From Capillimicrobium parvum (GTDB lineage: Bacteria > Actinomycetota > Thermoleophilia > Solirubrobacterales > Solirubrobacteraceae): a stretch of 64,000 bases of DNA. The stretch covers positions 434,001 through 498,000 of the forward strand of contig NZ_CP087164.1 of NCBI RefSeq assembly GCF_021172045.1, in the 5' to 3' direction. Below the pieces are notes generated by a model. It did not search any database, was not told the DNA's origin, and saw nothing but the letters and a program-made list of their open reading frames with translations. The position numbers and the translations under genes are program-made. Shown here in pieces: positions 43,301 to 50,928 of this stretch (position 1 is its first letter; each line of letters opens with the position of its first letter).

Positions 43301-44625
43301 CGCGGCACGGACGCGACGGTGCCGATGCCGCCCGGGTTCGTGAGGCTCACGTTGGCGCCCATGAGGTCGTCGGCGGTGAGCTTGTTCTCGCGCGCACGGG
43401 CGATCAGGTCGTTGAAGGCGTCGAGGAACCCGCGGAACGACAGGCCGCCGGCGTTCTTGATGACCGGCACCATCAGCGTGCGCGAGCCGTCCTTCTTCTC
43501 GACGTCGACCGCGATGCCGAGGTTCACCTGACCGTCGTCGAGGCGGTACGGCTTGCCGTCGCGCTGCTCGAAGTGGTGGGCCATGACCGGCATCTCGTCG
43601 GTCGCCGCGACGGCCACGGCATAGCCGATCAGGTGGGTGAAGGAGACCTTCTGGCCGCCCTCCTTGAGCTGCTTGCGCCGGCCGTCCATGACCGTGACGG
43701 TCATCGTGCGGAACGACGTCGCGGTCGGGATCTCCCGCGACTCGTCCATGTACCGGGCGAGCATCGCCGAGGCGCCCTTGATGAGCTCGCCGCGGGCCTG
43801 CGCGGGCGCGGCGGCGGGGGCGCCCCCGTTCTCGCCCGCCAGCACGTCGGCCTTCGTGATGCGGCCCTGCGGGCCGCTGCCGGTCACCCGGCTGAGGTCT
43901 ACGCCCTCGGCGGCGGCGATGCGCCTGGCGACGGGGGAGGCATTGACGCCCTGCTCCGCGGCGGCGGGCGCGGCGGCGGCGCCGTTGCCCTGCGCGGGGG
44001 CCTCGGAGGGGGTCGGCGCGGCGGCGGTGCCGGCCGAGGCGCCGTTCGTCGTGACGAGGCGGGCCAGGACCTGCCCGACGGTGACGGTGTCGCCCGCGTC
44101 GGCGAGGATCTCGCTGATGGTGCCGCTGGCCGGCGACGGGACCTCCGCGTCGACCTTGTCGGTGGAGATCTCGACGAGCGTCTCGTCGGTCTCGATGTGG
44201 TCGCCGACGGACTTCGCCCACTCGAGGATGGTGCCCTCGGTGACCGACTCGCCCATGGCCGGCATGGTGATCTCGATCGTCTGGCCGGCGCTCTCGCCGG
44301 CGTCGCCGTTCGGGGCGGCCGCGGCGCCGTTGTCCGGCTCGCCGCCGGCGGGCTGGGCGCCGTCGCCGTCGTCGTCCCCGCTCTCGATCTCGCAGAGGGG
44401 TGCGCCGACCGCGACGGTGTCGCCCTCATCGACGAGGAGGGCTACGACCGTGCCGGTGGCCGGCGAGGGAACCTCGGCGTCCACCTTGTCCGTGGAGATC
44501 TCCACGAGTACGTCGTCGCTGGCGACCGTGTCGCCCACCTTGACGTGCCACTCGAGCACGACACCTTCGGTCACCGATTCCCCCATCTGGGGCATCGGCA
44601 CCTGCACCCGCGTCTCAACCGCCAT
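40330..44625 (-). CDS. kgd: 2-oxoglutarate dehydrogenase E2-E1 fusion with two lipoyl domains
   Basis: A 1431-residue enzyme of the TCA cycle combining E2o and E1o. The order is: lipoyl domain 1 (about residues 6-80, lipoyl Lys47 in STDKVDAE); Ala/Pro/Gly linker; lipoyl domain 2 (116-190, Lys157, the same motif); linker; peripheral-subunit-binding domain (228-264, SPVARRIAAAEGVDLSRVTG); succinyltransferase core (280-530, TSTYDHRVIQGAESG with His483); then the thiamine-diphosphate E1 (560-1431, GMAHRGRLNVLAHNLG, HGDAAFPAQG, QNNQVGFTT, RRFGHNEADEPA). Mycobacterial Kgd and corynebacterial OdhA have the E2 core and E1 but lack the lipoyl and binding domains. ATG 44625 starts the first lipoyl strand. 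Confidence 0.95.
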   Translation of the reverse strand: MAVETRVQVPMPQMGESVTEGVVLEWHVKVGDTVASDDVLVEISTDKVDAEVPSPATGTVVALLVDEGDTVAVGAPLCEIESGDDDGDGAQPAGGEPDNGAAAAPNGDAGESAGQTIEITMPAMGESVTEGTILEWAKSVGDHIETDETLVEISTDKVDAEVPSPASGTISEILADAGDTVTVGQVLARLVTTNGASAGTAAAPTPSEAPAQGNGAAAAPAAAEQGVNASPVARRIAAAEGVDLSRVTGSGPQGRITKADVLAGENGGAPAAAPAQARGELIKGASAMLARYMDESREIPTATSFRTMTVTVMDGRRKQLKEGGQKVSFTHLIGYAVAVAATDEMPVMAHHFEQRDGKPYRLDDGQVNLGIAVDVEKKDGSRTLMVPVIKNAGGLSFRGFLDAFNDLIARARENKLTADDLMGANVSLTNPGGIGTVASVPRLMSGQGTIVATGSIAYPVGLGAIGEVIGAEKVMTMTSTYDHRVIQGAESGRFLKTIEDLLQGDGGFYDRVFADLGVALGPAPAPPAPAAPAAVARDVVPAAARAAAPPDEELLQAVQAATALVKAYRTHGHLAARLDPLGTEPEGDPALDPEPLNLSDEMMRRIPAKILRIGVPGATLYDALPHLRETYTGTIAYEIEHIASHRQRVWLREKIETGAFRSGLTNDEKTWLLGRLVKVDAFERFMHKAYLGQKQFSIEGLDMTVPMLDEIIQLSAAHGAREVVVGMAHRGRLNVLAHNLGRPYDSIFAEFEGASTLEAVTTIPQGGTGDVKYHHGSQGSYQLPNGESILVNLESNPSHLEFVDPVVVGAARAAQTTRQGAHAHRDTNAAVPVILHGDAAFPAQGVVAETLNLQALDGYAVGGSVHLIQNNQVGFTTDPDDARSTRWASDLAKGFDVPIFHVNADDPAACISAVRLAFAFRQEFGHDVLIDVVGYRRFGHNEADEPAYTQPEMTAVIKRHKRVAELWAEKLIAEGIVTQEDVDRQEQEVWDHLASLHRGLKDRINAAAEAGQVEQPTGEYQLDRSASPEVRTAVEADRLRALNEELLEVPEGFTVHPKLAKQLERRRDALGADGGIDWAQAESLAFASLLTEGTPIRLTGQDVERGTFSQRHLVFHDAKTGQTLCPIQHLPGALAPFELHNSPLSEIACVGFEYGYSAEAPETLVLWEAQFGDFANGAQVIIDQFIASGLAKWGQTTRLTLLLPHGYEGSGPEHSSARLERFLQLAAEGNIRVANLTTPAQYFHLLRRQARVAKQRPLVIMTPKSLLRLPQATNRVEHLADTQFYPVLAEPRVDDAQVKRLVLCTGKIYYDIVGHPDRADNQRVAVGRVELLYPFPEGQIRELIGRYPNLEEIVWVQEEPRNMGARAHMFPRLMQILEDHLHFGFIGRPERASPGEGYPAAHVEEQSRIIATALDVDQPVSQYPRKMPGER

Positions 44626-44950
44626 GCGTGCCTTGACTGTAGCGCCCCGGGTCGGGCACCGGCGGGTCTGCACGGCGACGTTCCTCGTGGACGAACTCAT
44701 ACGACCCGACGAAGGGTCCGACGGCGCCTATGACGCACACGGCGACGGCCAGCCGCATGGAGATGATCCGCCGGTGCAGGGCCACCGAGCACGCGAGGCA
44801 CATGGCGATCCACCCGAGCCCGTGGGCGAGGCCGAAGACGAACTCGAAGGCGTGCAGCCCGGGGACGATCCAGGCGATGAGGAGGCAGAAGTAGACCGTC
44901 GAGTGGGTGAAGGACGCCCACTTCAGGTGGTCGTAGGTCAGCAGCTTCAT
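44615..44950 (-). CDS. DUF3817 family membrane protein
   Basis: A 111-residue integral membrane protein with about three transmembrane helices (STVYFCLLIAWIVPGLHAF, GLGWIAMCLACSVAL, LAVAVCVIGAVGPFVGSY), the layout of DUF3817. Function is unknown. Its start overlaps the Nudix stop as ATGA, and its 3' end overlaps the start of the oxoglutarate dehydrogenase gene by 11 bases, so Nudix-DUF3817-kgd form one transcription unit. Confidence 0.88.
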   Translation of the reverse strand: MKLLTYDHLKWASFTHSTVYFCLLIAWIVPGLHAFEFVFGLAHGLGWIAMCLACSVALHRRIISMRLAVAVCVIGAVGPFVGSYEFVHEERRRADPPVPDPGRYSQGTHGG

Positions 44951-45624
44951 GACCGGTCCGCGCCACGGCCCGCCGCGGCCAGGAGGGCGGCCATCGTGCG
45001 CAGCTGCGGATGGGCCTCCGGCGGCCACTCGGCCGGGTCGGCGGGCCACCACGCGTAGGCGTCGTGCTCGTGGTCGGGCGTCACCTCGGCGCCCGCCGGC
45101 AGCCAGGCCATCCCGATGAACATCGTCATCCGCTGCGGCAGCGCGACGAGCGCCTCGCCGGTCACGCTCTCCGGCGACACAGACCACTCCTCGTCGAGCT
45201 CGCGCACGAGCGTGTCGACGGGGTTCTCGTCCGGGTCCACGGCGCCGCCGGCCCCGAGCGCCCACTGCCCCGCCCACGACGACAGCCACTCGGCGCGGCG
45301 GCCGGCCAGCCAGCGGCCGTCGCAGTCGCGCGTCACGCAGAGCGCGGACAGGCTGTCGGCGGCGTCGCCGGGCACGAGGCGCAGGGCCCAGCGGGCGGGC
45401 TGCAGCTCGAGGACGAGCCGTCCGTCGCCGGTCACTCGGTGCCCGGCGAGCCGCGCGGCGACGCCGTCGTGGCTCGGCGACCCGCGCTCGCGCAGCGCCC
45501 GGATCGCCTCGTCGGCGGCCGCCTCCTGCGCGGCCTGTGGCTCGTAGGGCTCCGGCAGCCAGCGCGCCTCGATCTCGCCCGGGCTCCAGGGTCCACGCGC
45601 GAGGATGGCCGGAAGGGCGGGCAT
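44947..45624 (-). CDS. Nudix hydrolase
   Basis: A 225-residue protein with an N-terminal region of about 100 residues and a Nudix domain. The Nudix box reads GAVDPDENPVDTLVRELDEE followed by Trp, matching Gx5Ex7REUxEExGU except for Gly to Trp at the last Gly. All metal-binding Glu are present, so pyrophosphohydrolase activity is likely. The N-terminal part (LVLELQPARWALRLV) may select the substrate. It is first in the unit with DUF3817 and kgd. Confidence 0.88.
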   Translation of the reverse strand: MPALPAILARGPWSPGEIEARWLPEPYEPQAAQEAAADEAIRALRERGSPSHDGVAARLAGHRVTGDGRLVLELQPARWALRLVPGDAADSLSALCVTRDCDGRWLAGRRAEWLSSWAGQWALGAGGAVDPDENPVDTLVRELDEEWSVSPESVTGEALVALPQRMTMFIGMAWLPAGAEVTPDHEHDAYAWWPADPAEWPPEAHPQLRTMAALLAAAGRGADRS

Positions 45625-45631
45625 GGCCGTC

Positions 45632-45637
45632 AGGTTA
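45632..45637 (-). promoter_or_regulatory. -10 element TAACCT, leaderless start of Nudix-DUF3817-kgd unit
   Basis: On the minus strand TAACCT ends 7 bases before ATG 45624, without a ribosome binding site. Confidence 0.5.
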
Positions 45638-45666
45638 GGGGAGGGAGCGCGGCCGGCCCGGCGCCG

Positions 45667-45672
45667 TAGGGT
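45667..45672 (+). promoter_or_regulatory. -10 element TAGGGT, leaderless start of flavoenzyme gene
   Basis: TAGGGT ends 7 bases before ATG 45680, back to back with the Nudix promoter. Confidence 0.45.
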
Positions 45673-45679
45673 TCCCTTC

Positions 45680-47260
45680 ATGGCGCGCCGGCGCAAGCAC
45701 TGGGGCTGGGGCTACGAGGATCAGCAGCCGACGGCGCAGCAGCTGCGCGGCGCGATGCCGCTCGTGCGCGAGCGGCTCGGCTTCGACGCACAGGACCCGG
45801 AGGAGCCGGTGCCGCTGGGCGCCGCCGCCGTGCCGGCCGCGTCGCCCCTCCCCCCGCCACCGCCCGGCGTGACCTGGGACGCGGATGCGCACGCGCGCGC
45901 GCGGCACGCATGGGGCAGCTCGTACCTGGACGTCGTCCGCGGCCTGCGCGGGCGCTTCGACCACGCGCCCGACGCCGTCGCCCGCCCCCGCGACGAGGCG
46001 CAGGTGGCGGCCGTGCTCGAGTGGGCGACCGAGACGGGCGTGGTCGTCGTGCCCTACGGCGGCGGGACGTCGGTGGTCGGCGGGGTCACGCCCGCGGTCG
46101 ACGGGCCGGTCGTCTCGCTCGACCTCGCGGCGCTCGATCGCGTCCTCGAGGTCGACGCGGTCTCGCGCAGCGCGCGCGTGCAGGCCGGGGCGCTCGGCCC
46201 GGTCCTCGAGCGTCAGCTCGCCGAGCACGACCTGACCATGCGCTGCTTCCCGCAGTCGTTCGAGTTCTCGACGCTCGGCGGGTGGATCGCCACGCGCGCG
46301 GGCGGGCACTTCGCCACCGGCCCGACGCATGTCGACGACCTCGTGGAGGCGGTGCGCGCGATCACGCCGAGCGGCACGTGGGCGTCGCGGCGGTTGCCCG
46401 GGTCAGGGGCCGGGCCGAGCCCCGACCGCGCGCTGCTCGGGTCGGAGGGGATCCTCGGCGTGATCACCGAGGCGTGGGTGCGCGTCCAGCCGCATCCCGA
46501 GCACCGCGGCGGGCGGGCGGTGCGGTTCGGCTCCTTCGCGATGGGCGTCGAGGCGGTGCGCGCGCTCGCCCAGTCTGGGCTGCAGCCGGCCAACTGCCGG
46601 CTGCTGGACCCGGCCGAGGCCGCGTTCACCGGGGCCGGCGACGGCGGGCACGCGCTGCTCGTGCTGGCGTTCGAGTCGACCGACGCGCCGGTCGAGGCCG
46701 ACCTCGCGCGCGGGCTCGAGCTCTGCGCCGAGTGCGGGGGCGAGTGGGACGACGCGCCGTCGCGCGGCGGCGCGGCAGGCGCGTGGCGCGACGCCTTCCT
46801 GCAGGCCCCGTACCTGCGCGACGTCCTCGTCGCCCTCGGCGTGATGTCGGAGACCTTCGAGACCGCGATCACCTGGGAGCGGTTCGGCGCCCTGCGCGAG
46901 GCAGTGGTCGATGCCGCGCGCGCGGCGCTCGACGATCCGCGCGCGATGGTGACCTGCCGCTTCACGCACGCGTACCCGGACGGGCCGGCGCCGTACTTCA
47001 CCGTGCTCGCCCCGGCGCGGCGCGGCGACGAGGAGGCGCAGTGGTGGGCGGTCAAGCGCGCATGCTCGGATGCGCTGCTCGCCGCGGGCGCGACGATCAC
47101 GCACCATCACGCCGTCGGCCGCGACCACCGGCCGTGGTACGACCGCCAGCGGCCGGAGCCGTTCGCCATCGCGCTGGCGGCGGCGAAGGCGGCGGTCGAT
47201 CCGGCGGGGATCCTCAACCCGGGCGTCCTGATGGATCCCTTGACAGCGCCATTGCCGTAA
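45680..47260 (+). CDS. FAD-binding oxidase, alkylglycerone-phosphate-synthase-like
   Basis: A 526-residue PCMH-type flavoprotein. The N-terminus RRRKHWGWGYED resembles that of AGPS proteins. The FAD-binding segment is VVPYGGGTSVVGGVTP and later ALLGSEGILGVITEA. The His cluster THHHAVGRDHRPW, diagnostic for AGPS and close relatives, lies near residue 475, and the family ending DPAGILNPGVL is present. AGPS swaps an acyl for an alkyl chain in ether-lipid synthesis; D-lactate/glycolate-type oxidases are related, so the reaction is not certain. The stop codon lies inside the operator of the next gene. Confidence 0.88.
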   Translation: MARRRKHWGWGYEDQQPTAQQLRGAMPLVRERLGFDAQDPEEPVPLGAAAVPAASPLPPPPPGVTWDADAHARARHAWGSSYLDVVRGLRGRFDHAPDAVARPRDEAQVAAVLEWATETGVVVVPYGGGTSVVGGVTPAVDGPVVSLDLAALDRVLEVDAVSRSARVQAGALGPVLERQLAEHDLTMRCFPQSFEFSTLGGWIATRAGGHFATGPTHVDDLVEAVRAITPSGTWASRRLPGSGAGPSPDRALLGSEGILGVITEAWVRVQPHPEHRGGRAVRFGSFAMGVEAVRALAQSGLQPANCRLLDPAEAAFTGAGDGGHALLVLAFESTDAPVEADLARGLELCAECGGEWDDAPSRGGAAGAWRDAFLQAPYLRDVLVALGVMSETFETAITWERFGALREAVVDAARAALDDPRAMVTCRFTHAYPDGPAPYFTVLAPARRGDEEAQWWAVKRACSDALLAAGATITHHHAVGRDHRPWYDRQRPEPFAIALAAAKAAVDPAGILNPGVLMDPLTAPLP

Positions 47261-47272
47261 GTCTAGACTTAC
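47240..47272 (+). promoter_or_regulatory. Promoter and ArsR operator palindrome
   Basis: -35 TTGACA (47240-47245), an 18-base spacer and -10 TAGACT (47264-47269) lead to ATG 47281. A perfect 16-bp palindrome GTAAGTCTAGACTTAC (47257-47272) covers the -10, and CCGTAAGT is repeated directly at 47255 and 47272. This is the expected self-repression site of the ArsR protein encoded next. Confidence 0.7.
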
Positions 47273-47280
47273 CGTAAGTA

Positions 47281-47595
47281 ATGGCGAACGCAGCAGACAT
47301 GATGACGGCACTGGGCGATCCGACCCGGCAGATGATCTTCGAGCGGCTGTCCGACGGGCCCATCCCGGTCGGCGAGCTCGCCCGGGATCTGCCGGTCAGC
47401 CGCCCCGCGGTCTCGCAGCACCTCAAGGTGCTCAAGGACGTCGGCCTGGTCCTCGATCGCCGGCAGGGGACCAGGCGGCTCTACCAGGTCGACCCCGCGG
47501 GACTGGCGATCCTGCGGACGTACCTCGACCAGTTCTGGGACCGCTCCCTCGCCGCCTTCCAAGCTGCCGCGGAGAACGAGGAGCACAAGCGATGA
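47281..47595 (+). CDS. ArsR family transcriptional repressor
   Basis: A 104-residue winged-helix repressor: ALGDPTRQMIFERLSDGPI, LARDLPVSRPAVSQHLKVLK as the recognition helices, and the wing LDRRQGTRRLYQVD. The Cys metal sites of ArsR/SmtB are absent, so it is not a metal sensor of that type. It is coupled by ATGA to an SRPBCC gene, a very common pairing in Actinobacteria, and has a strong palindrome over its own promoter. No ribosome binding site is seen. Confidence 0.94.
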   Translation: MANAADMMTALGDPTRQMIFERLSDGPIPVGELARDLPVSRPAVSQHLKVLKDVGLVLDRRQGTRRLYQVDPAGLAILRTYLDQFWDRSLAAFQAAAENEEHKR

Positions 47596-48065
47596 TCCAG
47601 CAGCAGATCGAGTCGATCCGCAGGCAGGTCACGGTCCGGGCGTCCCAGCAGCGGGCGTTCGAGGTCTTCACCGCCGGCATGACCGGCTGGTGGCCCAAGC
47701 AGCATCACATCGGCTCGGCCCCGATCGAGGAGATCGTGATCGAGCCGCACGAGGGCGGGCGCTGGTACACCCGCCACGAGGACGGCACCGAGACGTCGAC
47801 GGGCTTCGTGCAGGCCTGGGAGCCGTACGACCGCGTCGTGCTGACGTGGAACATCAACGCCGAGTGGAAGTACGACCCGGGCCTGATCACCCCGGTGGAA
47901 CTGCGCTTCGTCGCCGAGGCGCCCGATCGGACCCGCGTGGAGCTCGAGCACCGCGAGCTCGAGCGCTTCGGCGCGGAGGCCGAGAAGATGCGCGCCGTGT
48001 TCGAGTCGCCGGACGCCTGGGCCGGGACGCTGGCGGCGTTCGCGGCGGCCGTCGAGCAGGGCTGA
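47592..48065 (+). CDS. SRPBCC (AHSA1-type) domain protein
   Basis: A 157-residue START/Bet v 1-fold protein of the AHSA1 class. It begins IRRQVTVRASQQRAFEVFTAGM and carries WWPKQHHIG, EPHEGGRWY and WEPYDRVVLTWNIN, all characteristic. It forms a hydrophobic pocket and probably binds a small molecule whose identity is unknown. The start overlaps the ArsR stop, so its level follows the repressor. Confidence 0.92.
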   Translation: MIQQQIESIRRQVTVRASQQRAFEVFTAGMTGWWPKQHHIGSAPIEEIVIEPHEGGRWYTRHEDGTETSTGFVQAWEPYDRVVLTWNINAEWKYDPGLITPVELRFVAEAPDRTRVELEHRELERFGAEAEKMRAVFESPDAWAGTLAAFAAAVEQG

Positions 48066-48079
48066 TCCCCGCCGTCATC

Positions 48080-48085
48080 TACGCT
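48080..48085 (+). promoter_or_regulatory. -10 element TACGCT, leaderless start of ketopantoate reductase
   Basis: TACGCT ends 8 bases before ATG 48094, with no ribosome binding site. Confidence 0.45.
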
Positions 48086-48093
48086 GGCGCGCC

Positions 48094-48984
48094 ATGGCGC
48101 GCGTGGCTGTCCTGGGTCCCGGCGGGGTCGGCGGCTTCGTGGCCGCCGCCCTCGCGCGCTCGGGCGTGGCGACGACGGTCGTCGCGCGCGAGCGCACCGC
48201 GGCGGTCATCGCCGACCAGGGCCTGCAGGTGGACAGCGCGCGGCTCGGCGAGTTCACCGTCCATCCGGCGGCGACGGCCCGGCTCGACGACGACGTCGAC
48301 GTGCTCGTCGTCGCGACCAAGGCGACGGCGCTCGAGCCGGCGCTGGAGCGCGTGACCGGGCAGCCCGGCCTCGTCGTCCCGCTGCTCAACGGGATCGACC
48401 ATCTCGCGCTGCTGCGCTCGCGGTTCGGGCCGCGCGCGGTCGCGGGGACCGTACGCGTCGGCAGCGACCGGCCGGAGCCCGGCGTGATCGTCCAGACCAG
48501 CCCGACCGTGATGATCGAGCTGGCCTCCGACCACCCGGCGCCGCGGCCGCGGATGGCGGCGTTCGTCGACGTGCTGCGCGCCGCGGAGATCCCGGCGCGG
48601 CTCGGCGACACCGAGGCGAAGGTGATGTGGAGCAAGCTCGCGCGCCTGAACGCGCTCGCGTGCCTGACCGCCGCGTACGGCTCGCCGATCGGGCCGATCC
48701 GCGAGCACCCGCGTCATCGCCTGGAGATCGAGGACGTCGTGCTCGAGACGGCCGCGGTCGCCAACGCGGAGGGCGCGGGCGTGGACGCCGACGCGACCCT
48801 GCGCGAGATCTGGGACATGGCGCCCGGGCACACGTCGTCGATGCAGCGCGACGTGTCCGCGGGGCGCGAGAGCGAGATCGACGCGATCCCCGGCGCGGTG
48901 CTGCGCCACGCCGCGCGACACGGGCTCGAGTGCCCGACGATCGAGTCGCTCGTGGCGCGGATCCGCGCGCGCATCGCGGCGTGA
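48094..48984 (+). CDS. panE: 2-dehydropantoate 2-reductase
   Basis: A 296-residue NADPH-dependent reductase of the ApbA/PanE family, making pantoate for coenzyme A. The dinucleotide-binding loop is VAVLGPGGVGGFVAAALAR. The catalytic Lys lies in KVMWSKLARLNALACL, and SSMQRDVSAGRESEIDAI carries the pantoate-binding Ser and Glu. Other ketopantoate-reductase-like dehydrogenases share these motifs, so the substrate is likely but not proven. Confidence 0.92.
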   Translation: MARVAVLGPGGVGGFVAAALARSGVATTVVARERTAAVIADQGLQVDSARLGEFTVHPAATARLDDDVDVLVVATKATALEPALERVTGQPGLVVPLLNGIDHLALLRSRFGPRAVAGTVRVGSDRPEPGVIVQTSPTVMIELASDHPAPRPRMAAFVDVLRAAEIPARLGDTEAKVMWSKLARLNALACLTAAYGSPIGPIREHPRHRLEIEDVVLETAAVANAEGAGVDADATLREIWDMAPGHTSSMQRDVSAGRESEIDAIPGAVLRHAARHGLECPTIESLVARIRARIAA

Positions 48985-48991
48985 CGTTGTC

Positions 48992-48997
48992 TACCCT
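48992..48997 (+). promoter_or_regulatory. -10 element TACCCT before hypothetical gene
   Basis: TACCCT ends 6 bases before ATG 49004, predicting a leaderless mRNA. Confidence 0.45.
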
Positions 48998-49003
48998 GGG
49001 CGC

Positions 49004-49324
49004 ATGGCCGACACGTCGAAGGTCGCCAAGAACCTCAAGGCCTTCCAGATCGCGCTCAACGCGCACGACCGCGAGAACCCGACCCACACCGCGTGGGGCA
49101 TCGGGCTGGCGCACTTCGACCTGGAGCGCCTCGGCTTCGACGAGGGCGAGGAGATCCTGCCGGGCATCACGATCCACGCCGACGGCGGCGTGAGCGGCAA
49201 CTTCCGCGTCCTTTGCGACGGCGACCATCAGGAGACGGTCGAGGAGGAGGAGGTCGAGGTGGTCGAGGCGGTCGGCACGCAGACGGTCAGCGTCCCCGGC
49301 GGCGGCCAGACGCGCGAGTTCTAG
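49004..49324 (+). CDS. Hypothetical acidic protein
   Basis: A 106-residue cytoplasmic protein of unknown family. The first half is helical (TSKVAKNLKAFQIALNAHD) and resembles a small alpha-beta domain (GLAHFDLERLGFDEGEEILP). The end is strongly acidic (ETVEEEEVEVVEAV), then Gly-rich. There is no signal or membrane segment. A TACCCT hexamer 6 bases before the ATG supports expression from its own promoter. Confidence 0.72.
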   Translation: MADTSKVAKNLKAFQIALNAHDRENPTHTAWGIGLAHFDLERLGFDEGEEILPGITIHADGGVSGNFRVLCDGDHQETVEEEEVEVVEAVGTQTVSVPGGGQTREF

Positions 49325-49368
49325 GCGCGCGGCGGCCAGCGGTTCGGTCCGCGGCGGCCGGCGCCGGG

Positions 49369-50865
49369 CTAGCGGATCTCGAGCTCGCGGCCGAACGCGC
49401 GCCGGAACAGGTCGCGCTCGCGCTCGGCGGCCCAGCGCGCCACGCTGACCGGGTCGTCGGCCCGCAGGGTCAGCGTGACCTGACCGTCGTCCTGCGTGAC
49501 CTCGGCCGTGCGCACGATCTGGTCGCGCGAGCGCTCGAGTCCCTCGGCCAGCCGCAGCAGGGTGGCGCCGCGGTCGAGGAGCTTGTCGTCGCCCTCGCGG
49601 ACCGCGCGCGCGACGTCGGACGAGAAGGACGGCATGCCCTTGCGGTGGTAGCGGGCGATCTCGGCGACGATCACCATCTCGCGCGGGCTGAACCCGGGCA
49701 GCGCCCCGTTGAGGATGAGGTAGCGCGAGTGCTTGTGGTGGTCGTCGTAGTCGATCGCCATGCCGATGTCGTGGAGCATCGCGGCGGCCCAGAGCAGCTC
49801 GCGCTCCGCCGGGTCGCCGGGGTGGATCCCGAGGGCGGCGAGCTCGTCGAACATCGACAGCGTGAGCCGGGCGACGTGGCGGGTGTGGGCGTCGTCGACG
49901 TGGTACTGCGCGGCGAGGTTCTCGACGCTCGCGCGCCGGACGTCCTCGAACAGCGGCGGGTCGCGGAAGGCGAGGTGGCGCTCGAAGAAGATGCCCTCGC
50001 GCAGGCCGGCCTCGGTGACCTCGACGCCGTCGAAGCCGCCGTGCTCGACGATCGCCTGCACGACCACCGCGCCGGCGAGGATGAGGTCGCCCCGCGCCGG
50101 CTTGATGCCGCTGACCTTGCCGCGCTCGACGGCGGGCAGGGCGGCGAGCTGGTCGACGAGGGCGCCGAGCGCATCTGACGTCAGGTGGAAGCCCTGCACG
50201 CCCATCGACGGCTGCTCGCTCGCGGCGGCCGCCGCCGCCGCGAGGTTGCGGACCGTGCCGCCGATGCCCACCAGGCGGCGGCCGGACTCCGGCACCCACG
50301 GTGCGTCGGCGAGCGCCTCGGCGACGTGCCTGCGCACCGCGCGCAGCTGCTTGCCGGACGCGGGCTCGCCGTCGGCCAGGAACCGCTCGGTCATGCGCAC
50401 GGCGCCGAGCGGCCAGGAGCCGAGCTCGCGCGCGTGCCGGTCCTCGACCGCCACGAGCTGCACCGAGCCGCCGCCGAGGTCCAGCACGGCGCCGTCGCTC
50501 AGCGTCGTCGAGTTGACGGCGGCGAGGTAGCCGTAGCGTGCCTCCTCGTCACGGGACAGGATGCGCACGGGCAGCGCCGCGCGCTCGGCGAACGCGCCGC
50601 CGTTGGCGGCGTCGCGGATCGCCGACGTGGCGACCGCGATGACCTCGTCGACCCGCGTCGCCCGGCAGAAGTGGTCGAAGACCTCGGCGACCGACCATCC
50701 GCGCTGCATCCGGTCGGGCGCGAGCTCGCCGGTCTGCGCCAGGCCCGCCCCGATCCGGACCGACTCGAAGATCTCGTCCGTTCGCTTCCACCACCCGTTC
50801 TCCGCGCTGAACACGACCAGGCGGAAGGAGTTGGAGCCGAGGTCGGCAACGGCGGTGCGCGTCAT
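49369..50865 (-). CDS. ppx: Ppx/GppA family phosphatase with HD domain
   Basis: A 498-residue exopolyphosphatase/pppGpp phosphatase. The actin-like N half shows VADLGSNSFRLVVF (phosphate loop), ATSAIRDAANG, and VLDLGGGSVQLV (second phosphate loop). The C-terminal half is an HD-type helical domain with MLHDIGMAIDYDDHHKHSRY and RYHRKGMPS. This long form releases phosphate from polyphosphate or pppGpp; which of the two is not decided by sequence. Confidence 0.93.
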   Translation of the reverse strand: MTRTAVADLGSNSFRLVVFSAENGWWKRTDEIFESVRIGAGLAQTGELAPDRMQRGWSVAEVFDHFCRATRVDEVIAVATSAIRDAANGGAFAERAALPVRILSRDEEARYGYLAAVNSTTLSDGAVLDLGGGSVQLVAVEDRHARELGSWPLGAVRMTERFLADGEPASGKQLRAVRRHVAEALADAPWVPESGRRLVGIGGTVRNLAAAAAAASEQPSMGVQGFHLTSDALGALVDQLAALPAVERGKVSGIKPARGDLILAGAVVVQAIVEHGGFDGVEVTEAGLREGIFFERHLAFRDPPLFEDVRRASVENLAAQYHVDDAHTRHVARLTLSMFDELAALGIHPGDPAERELLWAAAMLHDIGMAIDYDDHHKHSRYLILNGALPGFSPREMVIVAEIARYHRKGMPSFSSDVARAVREGDDKLLDRGATLLRLAEGLERSRDQIVRTAEVTQDDGQVTLTLRADDPVSVARWAAERERDLFRRAFGRELEIR

Positions 50866-50928
50866 GGGCGGCGTATCTTGGCGGTTCGGTCGGCGCCCGC
50901 GCGCTCCACGGCGCGCGAAGGGCCCGTG

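Noticed and set aside
42028-44733. A 901-codon open frame opposite the oxoglutarate dehydrogenase gene, and similar long frames opposite aconitase, EttA and others
   Set aside because: They are side effects of very high GC at third codon positions. Their products are Arg/Ala/Asp-rich strings without domains, while the other strand encodes clear enzymes.
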